From Aquimarina atlantica (GTDB lineage: Bacteria; Bacteroidota; Bacteroidia; Flavobacteriales; Flavobacteriaceae): DNA of 64,000 nt. Shown here piece after piece: positions 17,329-25,815 of this stretch (positions are counted from its first letter, which is position 1; each line of letters opens with the position of its first letter). The stretch is from the NCBI RefSeq assembly GCF_000626715.1, contig NZ_AQRA01000003.1, positions 248,001 through 312,000 of the forward strand, written 5' to 3'. Below the pieces are notes generated by a model. That model did no database searches. It worked only from the letters and a program-made list of their open reading frames with translations, and was not told the origin of the DNA. Position numbers and translations under genes: made by a program.

Positions 17329-18210
17329 ATGAACGCATATGTATTTCCTGGTCAAGGAGCTCAATTTTCCGGAATGGGTCTTGATCTATATGAAAACTCA
17401 GAGATCGCTAAAGAACTTTTTGATAAAGCTAATGATATCTTAGGGTTTGAGATTACCAAAATTATGTTTGAAGGTACAGCAGATGAGTTAAAACAAACTA
17501 AAGTAACACAACCTGCTATCTTTTTGCATTCTGTTATCTTAAGTAAAGTATTAGGAGATAGTTTTAAACCAGATATGGTTGCGGGGCATTCTTTAGGAGA
17601 ATTTTCTGCTTTGGTTGCCAACGGGACTCTTAATTTTGAAGATGCATTACGATTGGTATCTAAACGAGCAATGGCGATGCAAAAGGCGTGTGAGTTGAAA
17701 CCATCTACAATGGCGGCTGTTTTGGGATTAGAAGATGAGGTAGTAGAGCAGGGATGCGAAGCAACAGATGGGATTGTAGTTGCAGCAAATTATAATTGCC
17801 CCGGGCAATTGGTAATCTCTGGTGAAATAGAAGCTATCGAAAATGCATGCGAATTGATGAAAGAAAAAGGAGCTCGAAGAGCACTGGTATTGCCGGTAGG
17901 AGGAGCATTTCATTCGCCATTAATGGAGCCTGCCAGAGAAGAATTGGCAGCAGCAATTGAAGCAACTACGTTTAATACACCCAATTGTCCTGTGTATCAA
18001 AATGTGACGACAGAAGCGGTTACAGATCCAGAAGAAATTAAAAAGAACTTGATCGCACAGCTTACTGCTCCGGTAAAATGGACACAAAGTGTACAAAACA
18101 TGATTAAAGATGGAGCAACATCATTTACAGAAGTTGGACCAGGAAAAGTACTATCGGGATTAGTGAAAAAAGTAGATCGATCTATGGAAACTATTTCTGC
18201 TTCGATTTAA
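17329..18210 (+). CDS. fabD: Malonyl-CoA:acyl carrier protein transacylase
   Basis: 293 aa. Loads malonyl groups onto acyl carrier protein for fatty-acid synthesis. Active-site serine is Ser88 in AGHSLGEFSALV; VFPGQGAQFSGMG at the start, the AMQKAC helix, the GGAFHSPLM histidine loop and the VGPGKVLSGLVKK C-terminus are all present. It stands alone: RNA/pseudogene region upstream, strong terminator downstream. Confidence 0.97.
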   Translation: MNAYVFPGQGAQFSGMGLDLYENSEIAKELFDKANDILGFEITKIMFEGTADELKQTKVTQPAIFLHSVILSKVLGDSFKPDMVAGHSLGEFSALVANGTLNFEDALRLVSKRAMAMQKACELKPSTMAAVLGLEDEVVEQGCEATDGIVVAANYNCPGQLVISGEIEAIENACELMKEKGARRALVLPVGGAFHSPLMEPAREELAAAIEATTFNTPNCPVYQNVTTEAVTDPEEIKKNLIAQLTAPVKWTQSVQNMIKDGATSFTEVGPGKVLSGLVKKVDRSMETISASI

Positions 18211-18233
18211 GAAATATCAATAATTATAGTATA

Positions 18234-18287
18234 AACCTCGCAGGAGATACTGAAATAAGTTTAGTATTAGCCTGTGAGGTTTTTTTT
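18234..18287 (+). terminator. Intrinsic terminator of fabD
   Basis: Stem AACCTCGCAGG (18234-18244) with CCTGTGAGGTT (18271-18281), one G-U pair, extended internally by ATACT/AGTAT, then a T run to 18287. Confidence 0.88.
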
Positions 18288-18309
18288 ATGATTGATATGT
18301 ATTAGTTTA

Positions 18310-19587
18310 TTACTTTTCGTTTTTAAGATTCAATAGATCTTTTTCATATTCCTCTAACCTCCAGTCAGCATTTTTCTTACCGAGTTGAATAGCATGTTGA
18401 TAATACATCATAGCTTCTTTTTTGTTTTTTAAAGCACGATAAACATCGCCTAATCCATTAACCGGGCGTGCCGCATTAGGAGATTTATTAGTAAAAAAGG
18501 TATACAACTCTTTTGCTTTCTCGGGTTGGTTGTGTTTCAAATAAAATTCGGAAAAGACACATCCCCAATTTGTTCTTAGGTTTTTAAGAAAATCATTAGG
18601 TTTAAATTGATTTATAAAAGTGTTAAATGCAGTATAATTATCTTCATCAGACGCTTTTTTTACAAGATTCCACATGGTACGTTGTGCAATTTTTTCGGGA
18701 AAACCAAATTGCTCTGCTCTCTTTTTATAATAGGAAATCACATTATCCATACCTCCTAGTTTTTTATATTCTTCTAAAGAATCGAACCGAAGCTCTGGAT
18801 AATTGTGATAATACTGTTTTAAACCATGATAAAGGGTGTGATATGGTGTTGAACGATGTTCTTCGTTTTGTAGATAGATATATTCCCATCTTAATGTATT
18901 AGGAGCTTCTGATTCTAATTTGTTTTTAAGGTATTCGGTACCCTCTGTTACTACTCCTTCGTTATTACAAGAAGTAAAAAACAGGAAAGTTTCAAGCTTT
19001 TTCTTACTGCCAAGGATACTATCCAGAGATTTCATTCTGCTTACCGATATGGGTAAGCTGGTATCATGAATAGGATAAGGACTTGCTGCCAGGTATCCGT
19101 TAAATAATTCAGGGTTTTTGGTCATCGTTTCAATAACAAAACCACCTGCATATTCCCAACCAAATAGTAATCGTTCTCCAGATGTTCTAAACGTATGATC
19201 TATATAAGGAATAAGTTCTTGAGCTATAAAGCTTAAAAAGGTTTTTGCTCCAGAACTAAAATGACCAAATCGCTTGGGGTACATATTTGTGATACCTACT
19301 ATAATGTGTTCTGGAGTGAGTTTAAATTTTTTAAAAGATTGTGATACACTTACGCCATGAAGAAAAAGCCGTTGCCCGTCTAATATATAAACCACAGGAT
19401 ATTTTTTTGAAGAACCATCATAACCCTCAGGTAGAAAGATTTGAATTTTTCTTTCTTCATCTAATATTTTAGAAGGAATCACAACGTTCTTTCCTATAGT
19501 ATTCTCTGTTATTTGGATTTGTGCAAATGAAGAACAGAAAATAAAACTGAATAGGCTACATAATGACAGTAAGTTTTTAAGATTCAT
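18310..19587 (-). CDS. Alpha/beta-hydrolase esterase with C-terminal TPR repeats (paralogue 2)
   Basis: 425 aa from the ATG at 19587 (MNLKNLLSLCSLFSFIF, a signal peptide); a longer in-frame start at 19695 would run into the previous gene and lacks a signal. Residues ~25-290 resemble the enterochelin-esterase/putative esterase fold (FLPEGYDGSSKKYPVVYILDGQ, HIIVGITNM). At the nucleophile elbow LLFGWEYAGGFV has Glu/Tyr where GxSxGG is expected, so catalytic Ser may be lost. The C-terminus has TPR-like helices (NGLGDVYRALKNKKEAMMYYQHAI). Tandem paralogue of the next gene. Confidence 0.82.
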   Translation of the reverse strand: MNLKNLLSLCSLFSFIFCSSFAQIQITENTIGKNVVIPSKILDEERKIQIFLPEGYDGSSKKYPVVYILDGQRLFLHGVSVSQSFKKFKLTPEHIIVGITNMYPKRFGHFSSGAKTFLSFIAQELIPYIDHTFRTSGERLLFGWEYAGGFVIETMTKNPELFNGYLAASPYPIHDTSLPISVSRMKSLDSILGSKKKLETFLFFTSCNNEGVVTEGTEYLKNKLESEAPNTLRWEYIYLQNEEHRSTPYHTLYHGLKQYYHNYPELRFDSLEEYKKLGGMDNVISYYKKRAEQFGFPEKIAQRTMWNLVKKASDEDNYTAFNTFINQFKPNDFLKNLRTNWGCVFSEFYLKHNQPEKAKELYTFFTNKSPNAARPVNGLGDVYRALKNKKEAMMYYQHAIQLGKKNADWRLEEYEKDLLNLKNEK

Positions 19588-19615
19588 AGAACTACAATAT
19601 ATAAAATAATAGAAA

Positions 19616-20908
19616 TTATGGTTTGTTTTGTTTCTCAAGTTTGGTTTTGATTTTAGCCAATTGCTCTTCATATTCAGATAGATATTCGATATCATATTTC
19701 TGGGCCAGTTGTATGGCTTTTTGCTGTGTCTTAAATGCAGCAGTAAGTTGATTATTTTTTTCTAATGCTTCAGATAAATTATGATACGCCCATGGAGATC
19801 GAGGACGATATTGTATTCGTCGTTTGATGACCTGTATAGCTTCTTCAATTCTGCCATCTTGTAATAATTTTCTGCCAATAAATCGTAAAGAGTTTACACT
19901 ATTCCAGCGTTCGGCTCTTGGGATAATAGGAAAACCGTAGGCTGTTGAGAGCTTTTGATGAAAAGCATCTATGTTCTTTAAGGCATTGCCAGGTTGTTTT
20001 ATGATTTCTCTAAATTTTGGAGACCATTTTTCTTTAGGAAAAATCATTTCTATAGAAGAAAGCATTGCTTTTATAATACATGCATAATGATCTTCATTAG
20101 GGATGACTTCGACTTTTAAGTTTAGGTTTTTGGAGGTGAATGGTGCGAGGCGTTTTTTCAACTCTTCCATATTCTTGATATAGGGTTTGTCTTTACTAAT
20201 ATCATTTTCAGAGACACCCAGGTAGAATTGCGCTTTACGATTGGGGTTTTTAACAAAACTCTCTTCAAAAGCATCTATGAAGGTGGTGTTGGGCTGATAG
20301 CCCATACCAATCATATCTGCGGTAGCAACAGTAATATGCGCCTGAAACAAATCTGGCTCTTTTGCAAAGGTGTGTAGTGGGTATACACTACTTCCTGATA
20401 CGCCAACAATTATTCTGTAATCAGCAGCGCGATATTGTTCTTTTAAATACGGAAATAACTCTTCCTTAAGATGTTTTGTGAATTTATCTGGATCGGCATT
20501 AAATTCGAGTTTATCTCTTCTAGACCACATGCCATTGGTATAGACATTGGGAGCATAATGTGTTTCTTCTTCAAAGCTAATTATAATAGCTTCGGGCATA
20601 CGAGTGACAGAACTTAGATGTCTTATGACCCCAGAGATCATTTGAAAAAACTTAACACCATGAGAACCACTTATCATTACTACAGGATATGTATGGTCTT
20701 TTGAAGCTTCATGAAAACTTTCGGGAATGTAAATATTTATTATTCTATTTTCATCTAGTATCTTAGAATGAAAAGTAACTTTTTGTGCGTAAGTAATGGG
20801 GGAAGACGAGATTTTGGATAATGATGATTCATGAGATTGTTGCGCATTCCCGATAAAAATAAATGTAAATACAAGAATTGTAAGTATTAAGAAACTGTTC
20901 GTTTTCAT
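19616..20908 (-). CDS. Alpha/beta-hydrolase esterase with C-terminal TPR repeats (paralogue 1)
   Basis: 430 aa with a signal peptide (LILTILVFTFIFIGNAQ). Esterase-like region: ILDENRIINIYIPESFHE, YPVVMISGSHGVKFF, IIVGVSGSSVYPLHTFA, where GVSGSS supplies the candidate nucleophile serine, and NEDHYACI, which may hold the histidine. C-terminal TPR-like helices follow (YHNLSEALEKNNQLTAAFKT). Same architecture as its downstream neighbour 28 bases away, so a tandem duplication. Upstream lie a TPR protein and a LytTR two-component system on the same strand. Confidence 0.84.
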   Translation of the reverse strand: MKTNSFLILTILVFTFIFIGNAQQSHESSLSKISSSPITYAQKVTFHSKILDENRIINIYIPESFHEASKDHTYPVVMISGSHGVKFFQMISGVIRHLSSVTRMPEAIIISFEEETHYAPNVYTNGMWSRRDKLEFNADPDKFTKHLKEELFPYLKEQYRAADYRIIVGVSGSSVYPLHTFAKEPDLFQAHITVATADMIGMGYQPNTTFIDAFEESFVKNPNRKAQFYLGVSENDISKDKPYIKNMEELKKRLAPFTSKNLNLKVEVIPNEDHYACIIKAMLSSIEMIFPKEKWSPKFREIIKQPGNALKNIDAFHQKLSTAYGFPIIPRAERWNSVNSLRFIGRKLLQDGRIEEAIQVIKRRIQYRPRSPWAYHNLSEALEKNNQLTAAFKTQQKAIQLAQKYDIEYLSEYEEQLAKIKTKLEKQNKP

Positions 20909-20979
20909 AATGTGATTGATGAGGATTTTTATTAATAATTGATTTGTTTTTAATACCAGATATCATGGTTAATTTATGA

Positions 20980-21744
20980 TTACCAATATTCTTCGATATA
21001 GTAGATTTTATCTTTTCTAAATTTTATAAGTGTCATTGTACTCTCGGTCTCATGCTCTCGTAATTTTTCTATAACAATAGCATTTAACCCAACAATGATA
21101 TTTACTAATGTAGTTTTTGGAGAATTATCATATGCTCCTTTTTTTAGATATTTAATGGTATTGTTATAAAGTAGCTCTCTAGAATACACGCCACCATAGC
21201 CCGGATGATTATATTCAAAATCTGTTGTGTAAAAACTGTATAAAAAGTCTACATCTGCTACTGTAGATCCTTTTTTGAAGACTTTTTGATATGCGTTTTT
21301 ATATTTTTTGAAAATTGATTTTAATGCTTCTTTGGATAAAGGTTTAACTTTTTCATATTCGACTGCTACGATATCTGTGACTTCTTTCCATCTTGGGTCG
21401 GTGTATAGAAATTTTAAATCATTATCACTGGTTAATTGATTGTGATCAGAGAATTTTCCGCTTCTTGCTATTTTGAATAGTTGTACAAATGCTGCATCAG
21501 GCTCTTTTGCTAATGCCCAGGCACATGCTGCATTAAATCGATTAGAAATTTCTTTGTCAGACATGTTTGATTGATGGCCTAAAACAGAAAATGCTTCTGT
21601 GTATTTTTGTCCTGCTGTATAGAATTCTTTTTTTTGATATAAATCCCAGGCTTCTTTTAACAATTTAGAATATGACTCGTTTTCTTGCCCAAATCCCTGG
21701 TACATTAAAAAACTAATCAATACGACTACAATTATATTTCTCAT
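20980..21744 (-). CDS. Secreted TPR-like protein, function unknown
   Basis: 254 aa from the ATG at 21744 (MRNIIVVVLISFLMYQGFGQ, signal peptide); an upstream ATG at 21786 adds 14 residues before the signal and is less likely. Residues ~25-120 form TPR-like helices (EAWDLYQKKEFYTAGQKYTEAF, NRFNAACAWALAKEPDAAFVQL). The C-terminal ~100 residues may form an NTF2-like fold (DVDFLYSFYTTDFEYNHPGYGG). No enzyme motif was recognised. It lies between the LytTR regulator and the esterase pair on one strand and may be part of the same transcription unit. Confidence 0.75.
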   Translation of the reverse strand: MRNIIVVVLISFLMYQGFGQENESYSKLLKEAWDLYQKKEFYTAGQKYTEAFSVLGHQSNMSDKEISNRFNAACAWALAKEPDAAFVQLFKIARSGKFSDHNQLTSDNDLKFLYTDPRWKEVTDIVAVEYEKVKPLSKEALKSIFKKYKNAYQKVFKKGSTVADVDFLYSFYTTDFEYNHPGYGGVYSRELLYNNTIKYLKKGAYDNSPKTTLVNIIVGLNAIVIEKLREHETESTMTLIKFRKDKIYYIEEYW

Positions 21745-21874
21745 ATTTTTAGTAATAACCTGAGTTAAATATAGCATGTAGTCCAAAAGCTCATCTTAAA
21801 ATAGTGATGAGTTGGGATAAAAAACCAGTAAAGCGTTTCTTTTTACTGTTGAATAATGAAGTGTTCTTTTGGGA

Positions 21875-22642
21875 TTAGAATTGCACCCATTTTCTGAATG
21901 CAGAAGTGGTACTCGAGCTTGTAATTACACTTTGTTCAACTCCATCAAGGATAATCAATAGTCTGTTTTTACTATGACTGTCCATTGCTTTGATATGATT
22001 GATGTTCACCATTTGACTTCTGTTAATTCTAAAAAAGACTTTGGGATCTAGCTGATCGGTTAGTGTACCTATTTTTTGCGTTGCTCTGTGTATGTTACCA
22101 TGAGTATCTGTGATCTTACAGAAATCTCCATATGCCTCAATCAGAGATATTGTATTGGTATCGATTAACTTGATACCATTTCCTTTTTTGATCACAAAAC
22201 GTTTTAGGAATTGTTTTTTTTCGGGAGTCATTAATTCTCTAAGCTCTTTAAAAACATTTTGGTCTACCGAAGCTGTGTTTTTTGGCAATGCAATAAGGGT
22301 TTCATATTTACGAAGTGCTTCGGAAAGTTCTTCTTTCGAATAGGGTTTTAGGATATATGCAATGCCATTAGTTTTAAAAGCATCTAATAGAAATGTATCA
22401 TAAGCAGTACAAAAAATAACAGGAGAGGATATAGGTATTTGATCAAAGAGATCAAATGCATTACCATCTAATAATTGAATATCAGAAAGGATTAAATCAT
22501 AGCGATGTTTAGATAACAAGACAGAGGCTTCATGTACTGATCTGGACCAATTCAAAGTAAGATGTGACTCAAAATAATCGCTGAGATATAGTTCGAGTTT
22601 TTCGTAAGCCGGAATTTCATCTTCCAAAATCAGAATATGCAT
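21875..22642 (-). CDS. LytTR-family response regulator
   Basis: 255 aa. Receiver domain (residues 1-120) with phospho-acceptor Asp54 in LILSDIQLLDG, Thr/Lys switch residues in FCTAYD and ILKPYS. The C-terminal LytTR DNA-binding domain (residues ~150-255) shows GNGIKLIDTNTISLIEAYGDF, RATQKIGTL and FFRINRSQMVNINHI. The cognate kinase is 19 bases upstream. LytTR regulators often control nearby surface or secreted proteins; the esterase/TPR genes downstream are candidates. Confidence 0.95.
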   Translation of the reverse strand: MHILILEDEIPAYEKLELYLSDYFESHLTLNWSRSVHEASVLLSKHRYDLILSDIQLLDGNAFDLFDQIPISSPVIFCTAYDTFLLDAFKTNGIAYILKPYSKEELSEALRKYETLIALPKNTASVDQNVFKELRELMTPEKKQFLKRFVIKKGNGIKLIDTNTISLIEAYGDFCKITDTHGNIHRATQKIGTLTDQLDPKVFFRINRSQMVNINHIKAMDSHSKNRLLIILDGVEQSVITSSSTTSAFRKWVQF

Positions 22643-22661
22643 AGTATCGAGGGGTATTGTA

Positions 22662-23669
22662 TTATTCTTTTAAGGTTAATAGTGGTAACGAAACCGTAAA
22701 GTATATGTTATCTTCTTCAATAGTAACCTCTCTATCTGAGAGTAAAAGATACCGTTTTTTTATGTTTTGTAGACCACTTCCCGAAGAATGATTTGTTTCT
22801 ATGGTGTTAGAAATATTGTTTTTGACCAGGATATTATCTTCGGTAATCGTGATTTGTGTAGTAATGATTTGATCATTCGTTGGTTTATTGTGTTTTACAA
22901 CATTTTCGATAACAGTCTGTAAAGCACCAGTAGGTAAATACTTGTCTTTTGGTAAGTTGGTTTCTGGTATTTTAAATTCATAAGAATGTCCAAATCGTGT
23001 TTTAATCAAAAAGAAGTAGTTTTCGGCTAGTTGTATTTCTTCTTCGAGAGAAACAACTTCCTGATCTTTGGTCTGGATGAGGTGTCGATATAATGCAGCC
23101 AATCGCGCTATATATGCTTTTGCTTTTTGTGGGGAAGTATCAATTAAAGCATCAGTAGTATTTAAACTATTAAACAAAAAATGAGGATCAAATTGGGATC
23201 GTAATAGCTTGAGTTCTGTTTCTCGTTGTTCTTTTTCAATCTGATTTACTTTTATAAAGTTTTCGTAATACTTTTTGCCCATTAATAACCCCAATGGTAT
23301 GGCAATATCTACGGCAGAATTGTAGTAACTTTTAAATAATAAAAGAGGATGCATATTAGAAAAAGTAAGTGGATTACCCGAGGACCAAAACTCAAGAAGA
23401 AGAGACCCAAATCCAACTAAAATAACACTTGCTAGTGCCAGCATAAAAAACAGAAGATATTTTTTGTTTTTAACCAGTAATTCTGTGATAAGATATTTAA
23501 AAAGAAATAGCAGGATAATAGTTTTTACCCAAAACAGAGGCATGTTTACCAGATATTGTAATAATGCCATGTCCAAAATATAGTATCGAGCCATATCCCA
23601 GAGGGTAGCCAGAACAAAATAAAAAACCAGAAGTTTATAATCTGATGTATTAAGTTTTAAGTACGTCAT
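22662..23669 (-). CDS. LytS/YehU-type sensor histidine kinase
   Basis: 335 aa. The N-terminal ~135 residues have four membrane helices and no large extracellular domain. A coiled region then leads to the His_kinase domain with LLRSQFDPHFLFNSLNTTDAL (phospho-accepting His in PHFLFN) and an ATPase with VIENVVKHN and GSGLQNIKKRY. It pairs with the LytTR regulator downstream. Confidence 0.94.
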   Translation of the reverse strand: MTYLKLNTSDYKLLVFYFVLATLWDMARYYILDMALLQYLVNMPLFWVKTIILLFLFKYLITELLVKNKKYLLFFMLALASVILVGFGSLLLEFWSSGNPLTFSNMHPLLLFKSYYNSAVDIAIPLGLLMGKKYYENFIKVNQIEKEQRETELKLLRSQFDPHFLFNSLNTTDALIDTSPQKAKAYIARLAALYRHLIQTKDQEVVSLEEEIQLAENYFFLIKTRFGHSYEFKIPETNLPKDKYLPTGALQTVIENVVKHNKPTNDQIITTQITITEDNILVKNNISNTIETNHSSGSGLQNIKKRYLLLSDREVTIEEDNIYFTVSLPLLTLKE

Positions 23670-23729
23670 AGATTACAAAGATAATATTCAAACCAAATAG
23701 GATATTTTCACTTTTTGATCTTACGTTTA

Positions 23730-24365
23730 TTATTTCGCTTTTGCGAAAGCTATTTTTACGGCCAATCCTGTTAACACAGAAGCCATAAACCATTTTTGCA
23801 CTCTTACCCATAATGGGTTTTTTGCAAACCATCCCGCCATTTTTGCTGCCGAAATAACAATAAGAAAATTGATTGAAAAACTAATAATAATCTGCATAAT
23901 TCCTAATTGAAAACTTTGCCCCAAAATTGATCCGTATTCTGGTTTGATAAATTGCGGAAAAAAGGATAAATAAAACAATGCCATTTTTGGGTTGAGTACA
24001 TTGGTGAGAAGCCCGATATTAAATAATTTAAAAGGTTTGTCTTTTTTTAAAGAACGATCGGTATCAAAGATTTTAGTACCGCCAGATCTAATAGTATTGT
24101 AGGCTAGGTATAATAAATAACCAACTCCCAGGAATTTAACAATCACAAAAGCATAAGGCACAGCAAAAAAGATGGCAGTTAACCCAAACGATACCATAAG
24201 AATATGAAATAGAAATCCGCAGATCACTCCAAAAAGCGAGATGATTCCCGCTTGTCTGCCCTGGGATAAGGACCTCGAAATAAGATAGATCATATTAGGT
24301 CCGGGGGATAGTACCATTATTAATGAGGCAAGAGCAAATACAAGAAATTCGTTGATAGGGATCAT
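23730..24365 (-). CDS. LysE-family translocator
   Basis: 211 aa, typical LysE/RhtB length. Starts with FLVFALASLIMVLSPGPNMIY, containing the family SPGPN motif, and has six predicted membrane helices (FGVICGFLFHILMVSFGL, FLGVGYLLYLAY, LNPKMALFYLSFFPQF). Predicted to export amino acids or homoserine lactone-like compounds; substrate unknown. A GGTTTTTCCGTA element lies 159 bases upstream in its orientation. Confidence 0.93.
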   Translation of the reverse strand: MIPINEFLVFALASLIMVLSPGPNMIYLISRSLSQGRQAGIISLFGVICGFLFHILMVSFGLTAIFFAVPYAFVIVKFLGVGYLLYLAYNTIRSGGTKIFDTDRSLKKDKPFKLFNIGLLTNVLNPKMALFYLSFFPQFIKPEYGSILGQSFQLGIMQIIISFSINFLIVISAAKMAGWFAKNPLWVRVQKWFMASVLTGLAVKIAFAKAK

Positions 24366-24523
24366 ATATTTTAATTACGGGTTTATAAGGTAAAAGTATT
24401 GTTTTTTTGACAGTTCAGCATATTATCGGATTATATCGACGTCAAATATGTAATGTCGAATGCAAAAAACCTTATGATATAATTTAAAATAGAACTGGTT
24501 TACAGATATCTGTATTTTTCTGA

Positions 24524-24535
24524 TACGGAAAAACC
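24524..24535 (-). promoter_or_regulatory. GGTTTTTCCGTA element, copy upstream of the LysE gene
   Basis: Minus-strand GGTTTTTCCGTA, one of four GGTTTwwCCGTA sites in the window, each 146-159 bases upstream of a minus-strand start. The region also precedes the plus-strand HTH gene at 24635, so the target is ambiguous. No good -7 box follows at 22 nt. Confidence 0.35.
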
Positions 24536-24634
24536 ATAATTTCGCTTTGATTACGATGTTAAGACCCTAGAATACTATTTAGAAAACCAACTTCAAATGT
24601 TTCGTAGTACAGTGTACATTTTTAATCTATAGTT

Positions 24635-24907
24635 ATGAATTTGATGGTAAAGCAAATACGATTGATAGAGCGAGTTGATCAGCTCATTCGCCTGCAAGCT
24701 ACAGGATCACCAGAAGAACTGATCTCGAAATTAGGTATTTCAAAAACCAAATTGTATCGCATTATTAATACGATGAAAACTTTAAATGCCCCAATCGAGT
24801 ATGATATCACGCTACAAAGTTTTGTGTATGTAGAACCGGTGGGATTTACTTTTGGATTCTATACAAAAAATCAAAAAGCAAAAATTCTTAATGGTTTTGG
24901 GGGATAA
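24635..24907 (+). CDS. Small HTH-domain DNA-binding protein
   Basis: 90 aa. One winged or simple helix-turn-helix: LIERVDQLIRLQATGSPEEL, then ISKLGISKTKLYRIINTMK, the recognition region, followed by a short beta hairpin (IEYDITLQSFVYVE). Homologous small HTH proteins occur widely in Flavobacteriia, often alone. A second ATG at 24644 is also possible. Role unknown. Confidence 0.75.
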   Translation: MNLMVKQIRLIERVDQLIRLQATGSPEELISKLGISKTKLYRIINTMKTLNAPIEYDITLQSFVYVEPVGFTFGFYTKNQKAKILNGFGG

Positions 24908-25068
24908 ACAAGGGCTAAAGTATTTTAATTTTTATTATTTAACCTTGGTGAACTTTACACCATCTTCAATATTAAAATTATCGAAAAATGCACCTTATGG
25001 CACAACAATTTTTTCTGTATTGGGTGTAACTTTAGTGCAGGTTATAACGCCTTTCCTCCTATAACCTA

Positions 25069-25809
25069 TTATTTTGCTTTCGTTTCTCCTATAATTACAC
25101 CAAAGTTTCCCTCTAATTGATTCTGATTTTTAGAAGGGAGGTATATTCTGGATACAAATCCATCGAGATACAATGCATTTTTGCAACCGTTTTGCTTAAA
25201 ATAGGAAGCAAAATCATAAAAATTTGTTTTCTCATTAGAGATTGCAAAAAGTAAATTTCCATTGGGCAAGATTCCTACTCCGTTTCTAATATGAACATTA
25301 GAAGATCCTTTTCTAAATTTAGGATGGATTTTTCCATCAATCAAGAGCATGGGCCCTGATTGTGTTGCATATTTGATATGTTTACCACCCGTAAATATCT
25401 TTGTAGTACAAATAACAGGCTTATTTTTTTTGGTTACATAGAATACCCCATTGGGTTGAAGATAGAAATTACCATATCCGCTTTGGGATGTATCAATTTT
25501 GGTTTTGGTCTCTCCGTTTTCAATATAAAGCCCCTGGGGAGATAGCTCTTTATTAAACATCCCCCCATTCATTGCGAAAACTAATTCTTTGTTTTCTTTT
25601 TCAAGTGTTGATTTTAAATTTTGAAAACTTTTGTAATTCACAGCGTTCTCATTTTTCCAATAGAAATGTAATTCTTGTTGCAAAGGATTTATCTCATAGC
25701 CCAAAAATCTGGATTTTTCAACCTGAGCTTCTGATTTTTTAACAAAAAAGAAACTGGTTAATAATACCAGAGCTGCAAGTAGTACAGTAGAACCAATGAG
25801 TTTTTTCAT
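25069..25809 (-). CDS. Phosphodiester glycosidase family protein (NAGPA/DUF2233-like)
   Basis: 246 aa. N-terminal signal or anchor (GSTVLLAALVLLTSFFF). The DUF2233 fold shows FAMNGGMFNKELSPQGLYIENG, GNFYLQPNGVFYV, SGPMLLIDGKIHPKF, RNGVGILPNGNLLFAIS and the C-terminal CKNALYLDGFVSRIYLP. Family members cleave phosphodiester-linked sugars (as in mammalian uncovering enzyme) or act on cell-wall glycans. Six bases after the amidohydrolase stop, so one operon. Confidence 0.92.
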   Translation of the reverse strand: MKKLIGSTVLLAALVLLTSFFFVKKSEAQVEKSRFLGYEINPLQQELHFYWKNENAVNYKSFQNLKSTLEKENKELVFAMNGGMFNKELSPQGLYIENGETKTKIDTSQSGYGNFYLQPNGVFYVTKKNKPVICTTKIFTGGKHIKYATQSGPMLLIDGKIHPKFRKGSSNVHIRNGVGILPNGNLLFAISNEKTNFYDFASYFKQNGCKNALYLDGFVSRIYLPSKNQNQLEGNFGVIIGETKAK

Positions 25810-25815
25810 TATCTA

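Noticed and set aside
24930..25068. Minus-strand reading GVITCTKVTPNTEKIVVP-stop-GAFFDNFNIEDGVKF, possibly a decayed gene
   Set aside because: Short, with an in-frame stop and no recognised family; could be chance. Not listed as a pseudogene.
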